A stretch of DNA of 64,000 bases from Rhynchospora pubera (Eukaryota; Streptophyta; Magnoliopsida; Poales; Cyperaceae). A program made the translations under genes and the position numbers. The notes below the pieces were generated by a model. That model ran no database searches, was not told the origin of the DNA, and saw nothing but the letters and a program-made list of their open reading frames with translations. How positions within the stretch are numbered: position 1 is the first letter of the stretch; each line of letters starts with the position of its first letter. The stretch spans positions 63,092,251 to 63,156,250 of the forward strand of contig CM051463.1 in the NCBI GenBank assembly GCA_028095005.1. The letters are read 5' to 3'. Of this stretch, positions 20,797 through 32,440 are shown one piece after another.

Positions 20797-20811
20797 TTTA
20801 TAATTTTTATA
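20797..20811 (-). promoter_or_regulatory. TATA-like box of the polygalacturonase gene
   Basis: Minus strand reads ATAAAAATTATAAAAG, about 85-95 bp upstream of the ATG at 20717. Confidence 0.45.
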
Positions 20812-20829
20812 GCACAATAATTAGTGCTT

Positions 20830-21545
20830 TTAGTTAATGTTGTTAAATTATGGACAGTTTTTGAGACATTCCATTCCGTGAATTAATTACATTTAGTTAC
20901 TGCTGTTAATTTAAGGAGTAATTACATTAATTACTGGTGTTACTTACATTACGAAATAACTTTTTTCTTATTAATGGCCCTCAAAAAACTTTTTTCTTAT
21001 TAATTAAAGTTTTTACCAGATCGCACTTTTCTAGTTTAGAATAAGATGGATGATCAATGAAAGATTGGAGCAGTATTTCTCAAACCCAAAATAGTCGAAT
21101 CCAACTATTATTAGCCTACTATTTCGTACCAAATAAAAATAAAAAAAGAAGAGTCCAACTGTAATGTAGTATGAAGTTATGTTTGGTTTGAAACAAACTT
21201 GTGCCGCGTGGTGTTAATAAAATAATTTTTATTCTGTAATGAACATTTAAAATTAGTGTATACTTGACTTTTAAGTGGCACACCATGATTACCGATGTTA
21301 AAATAGACTTCAGAGAATTCTACAATTTATGTAGTCGCTACCTATTGTATCAAAAAAGAATTCTACAATTCATCTGTGAACATTGAACCATATTGAAATT
21401 AGAGTCTAGACTAGGACATTAACATGTTTTTATTTCATTTCCGGAGTTGCACATGAAAATTTTCTAACTTCAAAAATACAAAATAAGTTTTCGAATAAAA
21501 AAATATATATATCATGAACACGAATTGTTTATAGAGTGAATCCCC
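20830..21545. other. Intergenic upstream of polygalacturonase
   Basis: AT-rich with no gene. The hAT element at 21554 inserted about 0.8 kb upstream of the polygalacturonase start codon. Confidence 0.5.
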
Positions 21546-21553
21546 CGTCCTAG

Positions 21554-22660
21554 CAGGGGCGGACTTAAAGAGGGGCAAGCCTAGGCACGTGCCTGGGCTT
21601 GTTTTTTTTGAAAATGAAGGACTGGCTTAGTGGTATCATGAATTGTGCCTAGGCTTAAATTGAGTCTGTGCCTGGACTTAATTAACGTTGTGCCTAGGCT
21701 TGGCAAAGAAAATGTTTTGCTCGGCCAGGAGTTAATTCTTTTTCATGGTTCGTGCCTTCGCTCCTTTCGCATGGAATGTAATAGAGACTGCCACAAGGAT
21801 TGTAGAAACAGAGTGGACTTAGTTATATGGGTATGAACTTGGGATATTTGGAAATTAATGCATGAAGCAACCACAATAAAGTACCTGGTCAATTTAATAA
21901 ATGTTCATGTCTACAATCTATGAAAGTACATGGTCAAATCTATTGTAAAAATTAAACCCATTTATAGTCAAGTTTTAATTTGATTTGAGTTATTGCCAAT
22001 TAACTACTTGCAAAAATGTATCAAGTATTAAGATTCTGATGGTGCAAATGCATAGGTACTTAATTTATAGCATTTGTAACAGTTTGTGGCATTTGAAGCT
22101 AATAAATTCATATAATTATTTGAAAGAATAATAAACGTTTTCTGTCATGATATAAGTTTAATGCATTTATTTCAGAACAAAGCTTATGGTCCTTATGTAT
22201 TAATAATGTTCTACACATAGTGTGGAATAAGTCATTGAAATTATATTTATTTTTAAATTTATTTGTTGTAGATATGAGATATTTTTCAAAAAGAAAAAAA
22301 AACTCCCCATCAGTTGGAACTCAAGAGCAAGAACCAATTATATATTAGAAAATTAGAATTAGTATTCTGAGGAAATATTCAGAGATGTTCTTAATGAAGC
22401 AATTATGCAATGAATTCAAACTCTGAAGCCATGTAACATATTGTTAATTGCATAAGAAAATTAAAATTATATTTTTTATTTTCCTTGTGCCTTTTGGTGA
22501 TAAATTGAGAGGAAAAGACTAAAAAAAACCAGATTTTACAAAACATAATGTATTTTATAATGTACTATTATATATGTTATAAATGACCTTAATAAAAAAT
22601 ATTAATTTTAATTGTATTATATGTGTGCTTAGGCTTATTTTTTTTCTATATCCGCCACTG
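21554..22660. mobile_element. Non-autonomous hAT (Tip100-like), TSD CGTCCTAG
   Basis: Exact 8-bp target duplications CGTCCTAG at 21546-21553 and 22661-22668. Termini CAGGGGCGGAC and (inverted) CAGTGGCGGAT are typical of Tip100-like hAT elements. Near the left end TGCCTAGGCTT / TGCCTGGRCTT recurs as a subterminal repeat. Around 22273-22350 a frame starting MRYFSKRKK ends after about 24 codons; it resembles the N-terminus of Tip100-type transposases, so this is a deletion derivative of an autonomous element. Confidence 0.85.
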
Positions 22661-23006
22661 CGTCCTAGGGGATTGCCTCATTGAACAAAAAAGGCCGGGT
22701 CAACAGATGGATTTAGTTCTTTTATGACTTAATAATTGACGAGTGATTTGTTAGAGTCTTATATTAAGTTGGTAGTCTCTATCCAGTATCTCTAAAAAAA
22801 AAAAAACTATATATTAAGTTGGAAGTCAGTTTTGAGGATACATTTATAAGAAACTGAAATTTTATCGGAAAAAAAAAGAAACTGAAATATCTTGAAATTT
22901 AAGTTTCTTACATATATTCGCCTTAAATTATACACATCATTTTACGATCATATATTTCATATTTGATTTTTACTACTGGTTCTACAATTGTTTTGACTTT
23001 CGTAAG

Positions 23007-23292
23007 TAAGGCTGTCAAACTTCTCAAACGGACACGCATATTCGTTTTCGTTCTATTTCAATCAACGAAAGATAATACTATTTCGTTGCAGTTAAACAGT
23101 TTTCGTTTCCATTCTCTGTTCCGCCATTGATTTCATTCTATCTGTATTCCGCTTCAACTCATGACTATTTAAATATGCATTTCGTTTCTGTTTCGTTTTA
23201 AAAAAACAGAATCAGTTTTCTTTTGCATTTTTTTTTCTATTTTAGACGAAACGGAGCGAAAACATACGAAACAACATTCCGTTGACAGCCTA
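23007..23292. mobile_element. hAT-like MITE with TAAGGCTGTCAA ends
   Basis: Left end TAAGGCTGTCAAAC and right end GTTGACAGCCTA are inverted copies. The interior is rich in CGTTTCGTTTT-type motifs. No clear 8-bp duplication remains. A partial copy is in the related stretch at about 62870-63027. Confidence 0.55.
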
Positions 23293-24400
23293 GCTCTTTT
23301 TGAGTCTTTGACTGGCTTTGGCCAATCTTTGTTGAAATTCATTTACTACTCAAGTGCCACCTCGTATCATGATGTTGCACAATGCGCGTTCAATACATAT
23401 TTAAAGGTATTATTTTTTATTTTATTTTTTTCGAAATAAGGACATTTATTTAAGAGTATTAATGTATTATGTATGTAACAGACTAGACTCCTTTTACTTG
23501 AATTATTATTTGATATTCTTTGACCCTAGATAGCTCAGATCTACAACCGACCATTATCCTGGTTCTTAATTCTGTTCTACATTCATCTCCAATTTCAACA
23601 AGTCTCTAGAGTATTTTCAACAGTTTTTGCTAATATATGAGTATGTTTTAATGATACCGGCTTAAGATGCCCTCATCTGTGGACAAATAAAGAAACAAAA
23701 TAATATTAGATAATAAAAATATATTGCTTAAACTAGCATCGATACAAATAGATATGTTATTTAATTTGTTTCTTTGTTAGACGGAAAATCAAAATATACT
23801 ATTACTTCGTATGACGATTAATATCCGACCACAGATTAAATCGATCAAACGGCATAAATACATGTTTACATATATGCTAGAGCTAGCGTGTAATATCTCC
23901 ACGGTTCGTTTATTTATAAGCAGTAGAGATAATATATTAAGCTTGGTAAATAGTTACCTGCTGCCACGAGATATGCTATAATAGCAATGACGCATTAACG
24001 GCTCCGTTTGGATGCAAGAAGAAGAAGAGGAAGAAGGAAGAAGAGAAGAAAAAAAATTATAAACAATCCAAACTCTTCACAAAGTTACACACTTCCCAAT
24101 ACTTCTTCCCATTTCTTTCCTTCTTCCCTTCTTCCCACACCTATCCAAACGGAGCCGTTTACAACAATAATTTCTTATAAAGTTAGTGTTAACGGCGCAT
24201 GTCATCTCATGCAAAACCTTCAAATGAGCATATAGAATGCGCTCTCATGAGTTTCTTTTCTTTAAATGTGATATTAATTAACGATTTGGAGAGCATTGTG
24301 TAATTTTATCATTGTTGTCATTGCATAAATAATTATGAACTTGAAACTGTTTAACGTAAATAGTGACAAATGCAGATTTTTCATAACGAGTTATGTTTTC
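23293..24400 (+). repeat. Duplicated stretch, copy 1
   Basis: Closely similar to 63028-63695: same order of GAGTCTTTGAC, TACTCAAGTGCCACCTCG, CCTAGATAGCTCAGATCTA and GGCGCATGTCATCTCATG. This copy has about 280 bp (roughly 23655-23935) absent from the other, plus the MITE at 23998-24158. No gene seen. Confidence 0.7.
23998..24158. mobile_element. Tourist/PIF-Harbinger-like MITE, TSD TTA
   Basis: 161 bp bounded by 16-bp perfect inverted repeats ACGGCTCCGTTTGGAT / ATCCAAACGGAGCCGT. TTA lies on both sides (23995-23997, 24159-24161). The left half is GAAGAAG-rich and the right half CTTCTTCC-rich, so it could fold into a hairpin. The duplicated copy at about 63460 lacks it and shows the unoccupied site. 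Confidence 0.88.
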
Positions 24401-24555
24401 TTTCCTTTTATTCGGCTTTATATAATTTTTTTATTAAATAATCCATGGGCTATGGCTACAGAAATATTCATTTTAAAAATAAAATGATGTAAAAGATTGT
24501 TATTAATTCCATAGACATTTCTATAAACAATATATCAAAATACATATTAATTCTC

Positions 24556-24850
24556 AGGGAGGATTCGGGATCTAAATCCTGATCCGACACTGTTGGCCAA
24601 CAATGCTCCGGAAAGTAATTTAGTCCGGATCTTTTGTTGCAGCGGTTGAAGGTATAGTCATGTTGTCAAGCACTAAAAAATGAAGACGGTCGCAGAAGTT
24701 CTGGACGCCTCTCTCTTCACTGCCATCCCATGTGTTGCAGCGGCCGGATCGTTTGTTGCAGCGACTGAGTATATGGCTATGTAGTCAGGTACAAATAAAT
24801 AAAGATGGTCGCAGAAGATCCGGACGCCTCTCTCTTCACGGCTCTATTTT
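24556..24850 (+). repeat. 119-bp direct repeat with palindrome TGTTGGCCAACA
   Basis: GTTGCAGCG...GTCGCAGAAG...GGACGCCTCTCTCTTCAC occurs twice, 119 bp apart (24636 and 24755). The block starts with GGATTCGGGATC...CTGTTGGCCAACA and is related to 61096-61185. The family is not recognised. Confidence 0.55.
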
Positions 24851-25305
24851 TTTATTTGAGAAAAAATATATTTTCTTTTTTAATTGTTTGGAGGGCTTAA
24901 AAAAATCGTTTGCCTATGAAAATTTATATGCTTGCTTACAGATATATGAGGATTCTCCTAATATTATATTTTCTAATTATAGAGCTATAAAATTTTTAAA
25001 ATTATTTTCTAAACCTCATAAAATTTAATCTCTATTATAGTTTTATTCTTTGATTGTTTGAAATTCTTAATCTCTATTAAATTTTCTAAGTCTAATTAAA
25101 TTCTATGTAAATAGTGATTACTTTTGAATTTATAAAATTCCAATTATGTCAAATTTTATATTTTAGATTATACATTATGAAAATTATAATGACAAGATGG
25201 AAGCAAAAATAACTATTTTAGATAGTCTTTAATGTTTTCCTTTAAAAATAGAAGATATGTTAATATCTTAGATAAAACATGTTAATTGTTCCTTTAAAAA
25301 ATAGT

Positions 25306-25335
25306 TCGTGCAATGCGCGAAAAGACCACTAGTAA
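25306..25335 (+). mobile_element. Possible Helitron 3' end
   Basis: CGTGC-AAT-GCGCG could form a short GC-rich hairpin; about 11 bases later comes CTAGT, the arrangement of Helitron 3' termini (hairpin then CTRR, insertion before T). The 5' end was not found, though the repeat block at 24556 is a candidate part of the same element. Confidence 0.4.
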
Positions 25336-25465
25336 AATATAAATCGTGGAACTTGCAATCACAGTCCATATCAGTTACGTAGGCATAAACCGAGAAACCA
25401 TTAACTGAAACCATGAATCTTCGAGTCTGAGCTTGAGTTAAATTAGCGATTTGCGCTAATGAACT

Positions 25466-25590
25466 CAGTGACGGATCTAAGTAGATCAAAGGGGTGCAAT
25501 GTCACCACTATTGTTTTGTGAGTCCAATATTTTATATGTATTTTGTGGTTAAGTAGACCATATTTATATGAAATTATGCATTTGAATCTC

Positions 25591-25649
<59 letters not shown>

Positions 25650-25772
25650 CAATTGTTGAACCCCATAATTAAAAATCCAGATTTTTCATGTTCAAATTCT
25701 ATTAATATTATTATGAAATTTATAATCAAATTTTAATCACACCCATTAAAAGATTTTCTAGCTTCGTCCCTA
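25466..25772. mobile_element. hAT MITE, TSD AATGAACT
   Basis: Exact 8-bp duplications AATGAACT (25458-25465 and 25773-25780). Ends CAGTGACGGATCTAAG and (inverted) TAGGGACGAAGCTAG are degenerate inverted repeats of the Tip100-like kind. Contains a long (AT)n tract at about 25594-25647. No coding sequence. Confidence 0.8.
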
Positions 25773-25780
25773 AATGAACT

Positions 25781-26192
25781 TAATGCTCACCGATATAAAT
25801 ACAAGTCACTAAAACAATTAATTGATTTGGTACTAGTTACAGGATCCTTGCATCAGATAAATTTCGTTTAGAAATACACATGATCTACGACCATGTAAAG
25901 GAGACAACTAAAAAATGAAAGGAGATCAACTCCAGGCAATTCCCAGTTTCCCTTTCCTCAAAAAGGCCTCTTTCATTTTTCTCAAAAATCCTAATTTTAT
26001 TTGATGGCCTGTATGCGAATATGTGATGCAGTGCAGTGTGACACTAACACGGCCGAATGGGTAAAATTTTGTATTTGCCCCTTTAAGACTTCATTATTTT
26101 CTCAAACTACATTAATCATTAATGCAATGAAACTCTGCAATTAAGTTGCAAGTTTCTGAATACTTTGGAATAATTAATACCGTTATCCAGCT
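25781..26192. other. Intergenic between two MITEs
   Basis: No gene or repeat recognised. Confidence 0.45.
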
Positions 26193-26201
26193 ATTCTTAA
26201 T

Positions 26202-26537
26202 GGAAATTGATTATTGCCATCTGCAGTTTTGTTATCGCTAAAACAGAAAGTGAACACTTAAAATAGACAAAATGAACATATATAATGATCAAAGTGAACA
26301 TATAAAATAAACAAGATGAATATAAATAATGATCAAAATGAACACATACAAACAAATAAATTCAATAAAAATAAATTGAATATGCATATAAATATCTGAA
26401 CAAGAGATGACAACACTTATTTGGTTGTAAGTGTTCACTTTGATCATCTATATTTTTATCTTGTGTGTTTTATGTGTTCACTTTGTATTTAGCGATGGTA
26501 GGAATGACAAAACTGCAGATGACAGTTATCATTTCTA
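26202..26537. mobile_element. Mutator-like MITE, 9-bp TSD ATTCTTAAT
   Basis: ATTCTTAAT flanks both sides (26193-26201 and 26538-26546), the 9-bp length made by Mutator-like transposases. Long inverted repeats share CATCTGCAGTTTTGT, TAGCGAT/ATCGCTA and GTGAACACTT. The interior repeats ATGATCAAARTGAACA. No coding sequence. Confidence 0.78.
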
Positions 26538-26920
26538 ATTCTTAATTAAGAACAAGCGTATGACGCAAGCATGGCCCCCAAGCTCAAGTACGTAGATATA
26601 TATCTATAGTATAATATAATCCGAGTGAATTTTTTGTGCGGATTTTAAAGCAAAGCACACGCTCAAACACCGAAAACAGATGCTATCCATTGCTTTTTTT
26701 TTAAGTTTTTAATCTAAGCCGTTTATCCTATTCGTTGCGTAGCTTCGGTTTCTTCCATGTGTTTAACTTTCTCATTTACTGCCTCGGCGACTCTTCAGTT
26801 TCTTTCTTTTAATTCTCAATTTTTCTTCTTAATTCTTCATTTCCTCATTTTGTTTCTTGTGGAGACAAGAAGAGCGGAATGAAGGGACACGGATAGAGTC
26901 ATAGAGAGAGAGAACTAGCG

Positions 26921-27225
26921 ATGGCAGAAGCGGAAGGAAGGGACACGGATGAAGGCATGCCTCTAGTAGACCCGACTACGGTTCCTCAGCAATTGTTTCT
27001 CCGAGCCTTTTGCTCCGGTGTCGACCTCACCGCCATCCAGCCCATCATCAAGGCTGACGTCAAGGATCCCCTCTCCTCTCTATTCCATCTCCACTGTCGA
27101 TCAAATCTTACTCAACCGCTGCTTACCCATCTCCAATTTCACGCCTCAACCATCCACTTCCCAATCCCAACAGCGGTCACCCTCCGTCTGCAACTCCGCC
27201 AATCACGTTCCAATCCCAAACACCA

Positions 27226-27271
<46 letters not shown>

Positions 27272-28560
27272 TCTTTCTCTATCGCTCTATTCTTATATTA
27301 ATTTTGAGAAACAATCAATATGGACCAATATTTGTGAAATTGCAGGGGGGAGGTATACAAACTGTTGCTAATTACTAAGTCTGTAGATTCAGAAAAACAT
27401 ATTTTTTTTAAGTCGTTAACTATTTTTAGCATTAGTCATGATTTTGTGCTCAGTTTAGTCATCAACACTTACAATTTAACTTGAATTAATACAATTATAT
27501 ATCTGAGAACTCTTTAATCAGTTTGAATTAAAAAATAATGATTTCATTGTTGCATGTTGAAATCCTTCTTAGCACATGCATGCCTTAGTTTACAATGGTA
27601 AATTGCTGGATATTTAACAAGTGTTGTGAGCATAAGGAACCAAAGGTTGCGGAAACCGATTTATTAGTGATTATACCAGATTTAACAAGTAATTATGGTA
27701 GACCTTGATGACTGTCGTGATGCATTTTGTACAAAATTAAACTCCTATTTTCAAATGTTATTTATTCTTCTTATGTTCAGTGATTTTTTTTTTACAATTT
27801 TACATATTTTGACTTAGAGGTGGGTGTTCAAGATCATGGGCTTCATGTTAGTGACACTACAACTGTTGTCAGGTACAATTTTTCTTTCCTCGCCATTCAT
27901 GTGTTTATTCATCTAATTTGATTGCTTAATTCTTTTTTTTCTGTTTGCGTTCTTTTTTATTTGTATAATATTTTTTTAATCACAAATATTTTTATTGGAT
28001 TTGAAGTCCATTAGAAATTAGGGTCTGATAAGTAATGTTATAAATATGAACATTGAAAAAATTAGAGTATGATAAAAAATAATAAACTATGTATTTGAGC
28101 TATATATAATATTTTTTCCGATTAATAGTGCTATTGTTATAAGCCATAACAAGAAATGGATATGTAAAAAGTGAAACTTTGTGAGCAATTCTTCTTCTTC
28201 TTTCTTTTTTTTTGTCTACATTATTCATCTTTTAATTTCAAATCTGAACTGAGACTAAGTATGACTGGGCTATATTTTTGCAAGGTTTATAACATTTTGT
28301 TGTTCCTTGGTATTTCCTTCAATTTCAGATCGAAACCGAGAACTAAGGGAAGCAACATCGACTGCAGGAGTATCTTTGCTTCAACCTCTTGCAGACTATC
28401 ATTTTCTTCGAGAGGTAAAATTTATAAGGACAATCGAACTGTTCTGACACAAGGAGGCCTTTGGATTTTAATGAATTTCTATGACTTTTACTACAACTGG
28501 TGATTGAAGATTAACCCGTATGTGTGATTGTTTTTTATTAGGTGTGGACCGTGTGGTACC
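26921..28560 (+). other. Possible host gene or gene fragment, unidentified
   Basis: GC-richer DNA begins with ATG at 26921 and gives MAEAEGRDTDEGMPLVDPTT followed by an ordinary-looking protein stretch to about residue 60; after that a second frame looks equally plausible. Further exon-like pieces with AG/GT borders lie at about 27837-27872 (after an AG, before GTACAA) and 28330-28413 (one frame reads RELREATSTAGVSLLQPLAD). An ATG in good context and splice-like borders favour a real or recently decayed gene. I do not recognise the family and cannot join the exons. A CT microsatellite at 27229-27269 follows exon 1. Confidence 0.3.
27229..27269 (+). repeat. (CT)n microsatellite
   Basis: About 20 uninterrupted CT dinucleotides. 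Confidence 0.95.
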
Positions 28561-28904
28561 TCCTATTTAAATTCTACCAGATACATATCAGTAAGGGTTT
28601 ATGATTTCTTTCATATTATTTATTATTATCTATTAGACAATCAATATTAGATACTGTTTGTTTATTCACTATTAATCAATATGAAGAACCTCACTGATGG
28701 AAAAGTTGCGATATATGAACCTGACATTGGTTCAGTTAATTAAACACCCATATTTAAATTTAAAAATATAGACCAGCCTATATTTTGTGGCGTATTCATA
28801 TATTCCTTTGTATGTGTCAGATTATACTAGACCGGTGAAGACCCGTTACGTCATAATACACGATGGCAAATGTTAGACTATATATATTTACGTCATAATA
28901 CATC
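28561..28904. other. AT-rich sequence before the satellite
   Basis: No gene. TACGTCATAATACA is repeated at about 28847 and 28890. The minus strand ends in GGTCTAGTAT near 28830, a weak Helitron-end-like sequence. Confidence 0.35.
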
Positions 28905-28995
28905 AAAATTCGTATATTATGTGAATAATTACAATGTATAATCCAATCATTTGGAATAAGTGAGTTCTTAAACATATTCTAGACTATATAAATTT
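28905..28995 (-). repeat. Inverted partial satellite monomer
   Basis: The reverse complement matches the satellite unit (TAGTCTAGAATATGTTTA, GATTGGATTATACATTGTAA, TTATTCACATAATATACG). It is separated from the main array by about 175 bp of other sequence and has opposite orientation. Confidence 0.75.
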
Positions 28996-29169
28996 TTGTG
29001 GTAAGATTTTGATGAAAGGCTGGGATAGAGGCGCTAGTGGCTCTCCGTTTTCTCCGTTTCATTAAAATTTTCCGTCTTCTGTTGAATCCTCCGTATGAAG
29101 ATTCTCTGTCCTTCAAACAAAAAAAAAGGAAAACCTTGACAGCCTCTGTCACCTCTACCGCCTCAGCAA

Positions 29170-32100
29170 CTCTTACATTATAATTATGAACATAATATGC
29201 TGATTTGAATGATTCTGAGTATATTTGAGCATTTCAAGCAATTTTTACATTCATTTTAATTCATTTGATGTCAATGATCTATATTGAACCTCTTTAGATA
29301 GTCTAGAATATGTTTATAAACTCAATTATTCAAAATGATTGGATTATACATTGTAATTACGCACATAATTTGCAGATTTTACAGATTCTGAGAATATTTG
29401 AATATTTCAAACGATTTTATATTCATTTTAAGTCAACTGTTCACAGTAATCTATATTTAAGCTCTCTTTATTAAGTCTCGAATATGTTTATGAACTCACT
29501 TTTTTAAAAAGATTGGATGATACATTGTAATTATGCACAAAATGTTCAGATTTTAAAGATTCTGAGTATAATTGAGCATTTGAAGCGATTTTTGCATTCA
29601 ATTTAAGACATTTATTCACGATAATTTATATTTTAGCTCTTATCAAAGTCTAGAATATGTTTAAGAACACACTCATTCAAAACGAATGGATTATTCATTG
29701 TAATTACACACATAATGTGCAGATTTTACATATTCTGTGTATATTTGGGTATTTCAAGCGATTTTGCATTCATTTTAAGTCATTTGATAACAATAATCTA
29801 TAATAAAGCTCTTTTTAAAGTAATGAATATGTTTATGAGCTCAATTATTGAAAACGATTGGATTGTACATGGTAATTATTCACATAATATGCAGATTATA
29901 CAGATTCTGAATATATTTGAGCATTTCAAGCGATTTTGCATTCATTTTAAGTCATTTGATCACCATAATTTATATTTAAGCTTTTTATATAGTCTAGAAT
30001 ATATTTATGATATCACTTATTCAAAACGATTGGATTATACATTGTAATTATGCACATAATGTTCAGATTTGAAAGATTCTGAGTATATTTGAGCATTTGA
30101 AGTGATTTTGCATTCATTTTATTTCATTTGATGTCAATAATCTATATTGAACCTCTTTATATAGTCTAGAATATGTTTATGAACTCAATTATTTAAAACG
30201 ATTGGATTATACATTGTAATTACGCACATAATTTGCAGATTTTACAGATTCTGAGAATATTTGAATATTTCAAGCGATTTTACATTCATTTTAAGTCATC
30301 TATTCACAATAATCTATATTTAAGCTCTCTTTATAAAGTCTCGAATATGTTTATGAACTCACTTATTTAAAAAGATTGGATTATACATTGTAATTATGTA
30401 CAAAATGTTCAGATTTTAAAGATTCTGAGTATATTTGAGCATTTCAAGCGATTTTGCATTCATTTTAAGTCATTTGATAACCATAATATATATTTAACCT
30501 CTTTATATAGTCTAAAATATGTTTATAATATCACTTATTCAAAACAATTGGATTATACATTGTAATTATGCACATAATGTTCAGATTTGAAAGATTCTGA
30601 GTATATTTGAGCATTTCAAGCGCTTTTGCTTTAATTCTAAGTCATTTGATCACAATAATCTATATTTAAACTCTTTATATTTTGTAGAATATGATTATGA
30701 CCTCAATTATTCAAAACAATTAGATTATACATTGTAGTTATTCACATATTGTGCAGATTTTACAGATTCTGATTATATTTGAGCATTTGAAGAGATTTTG
30801 CATTCATTTTAAGTAATTTGATCAAAATAATCTATATTTATGCCCTTTATATAGTCTAGAATATGTTTATGAGGTCAAGTATTAAAAAAGATTGGCTTAT
30901 ACATTGTAATTATTCACATAATGTGCAGATTTCACAAATTCCAAATATATTTGAGCATTTTAAGCAATTTTGCGTTAATTTCAAGTCATTTGATCACAAT
31001 AATCTATATTTAAGCCCTTTATATAGTTTAGAATATGTTTATGAACTCACTTATTCTAAACAATTGGATTATACAATCTAATTATTCTCATAATATACGG
31101 AGTTTACAATTTTTGAGTATATTTGAGCATTTCAAACGATTTTGTATTCATTTTAATTCATTTGACCATAGTAATCTATATTTATGATCTTTATATTGTT
31201 TAGAATATGTTTATAAACTATGTTATTCAAACCGATTGGATTATACATTGTAATCTCGTACATGATGTGCAGATTTTAATGATTCTGAGTATATTGGAGT
31301 ATTTCAAGCGATTTTGCATTCATTTTAAGTTATTTGATCAAAATAATCTCTATTTAAGCTCTTTATATAGTCTATAATATGTTTATGAAATTAATTATTC
31401 AAACCGATTGGATTATACATTGTAATTATTCACATAATATGCACATTTAACATATTTTAAGTTTGTTTGAACATTTCAATCGATTTTTCATTCATTTTAA
31501 GTCATCCGATCACAATAATCTATATTTAAGCTTTTCATATAGTCTAGAATATGTTTATGAGCTCAAATATTCAAAACGATTGGATTATACATTGTAATTA
31601 TTCACATAATGTGCATTTTTTACCGATTCTTAGTATATTTAAGCATTTCAAGCAATTTTGCATTTATTTTAAATCATTTGATCACAATCATCTATATTTA
31701 AGATCTTATTGTCAAGAATATGTTTATGAACTCACTTATTCTAAACGATTGGATTATACATTGTAATTACGCACATAATATGTAGATTTTAAAGATTCGG
31801 AGTATATTTGAGCATTTCAAGCGATTTTGCATTTATTTAAGTCATTTGATCACAATAATATATAATTAAGCTCTTTATAAAGTCTAGAATATGTTTATAA
31901 GTTCAATTATTCAAAACGATTGGATTGTACATTGTAATTATTCACATAATATGCAGCTTTTACAGATTCTGAGTATATTTGAGCATTTAAAGCGATTTTG
32001 AATTCATTTTAAGTCATTTGAACACAATAATGTATATTTAAGCTTTCTATATTGTCTACAATATGTTTATGATATCACTTATTCAAAACGATTGGATTAT

Positions 32101-32368
32101 ATATTATAATTATGCAATTAATTTTCACATTTAATTGATTCTGAGTATATTTGAGTATTTCAAACAATTTTGCATTAATTTTAAGTCCTTTGATCACAAT
32201 AATCTATATTTAAGCATTTTATATTGTGTAGAATATGTTTATTAGCTCAATTATTCAAAACGATTGGATTATACATTGTAATTATTCACTTATTATGCAG
32301 ATTTTACAGATTCTGTGTATATTTGAATATTTGAAGAGATTTTGCATTCATTTTTAAGTCATTTGGTC

Positions 32369-32440
<72 letters not shown>

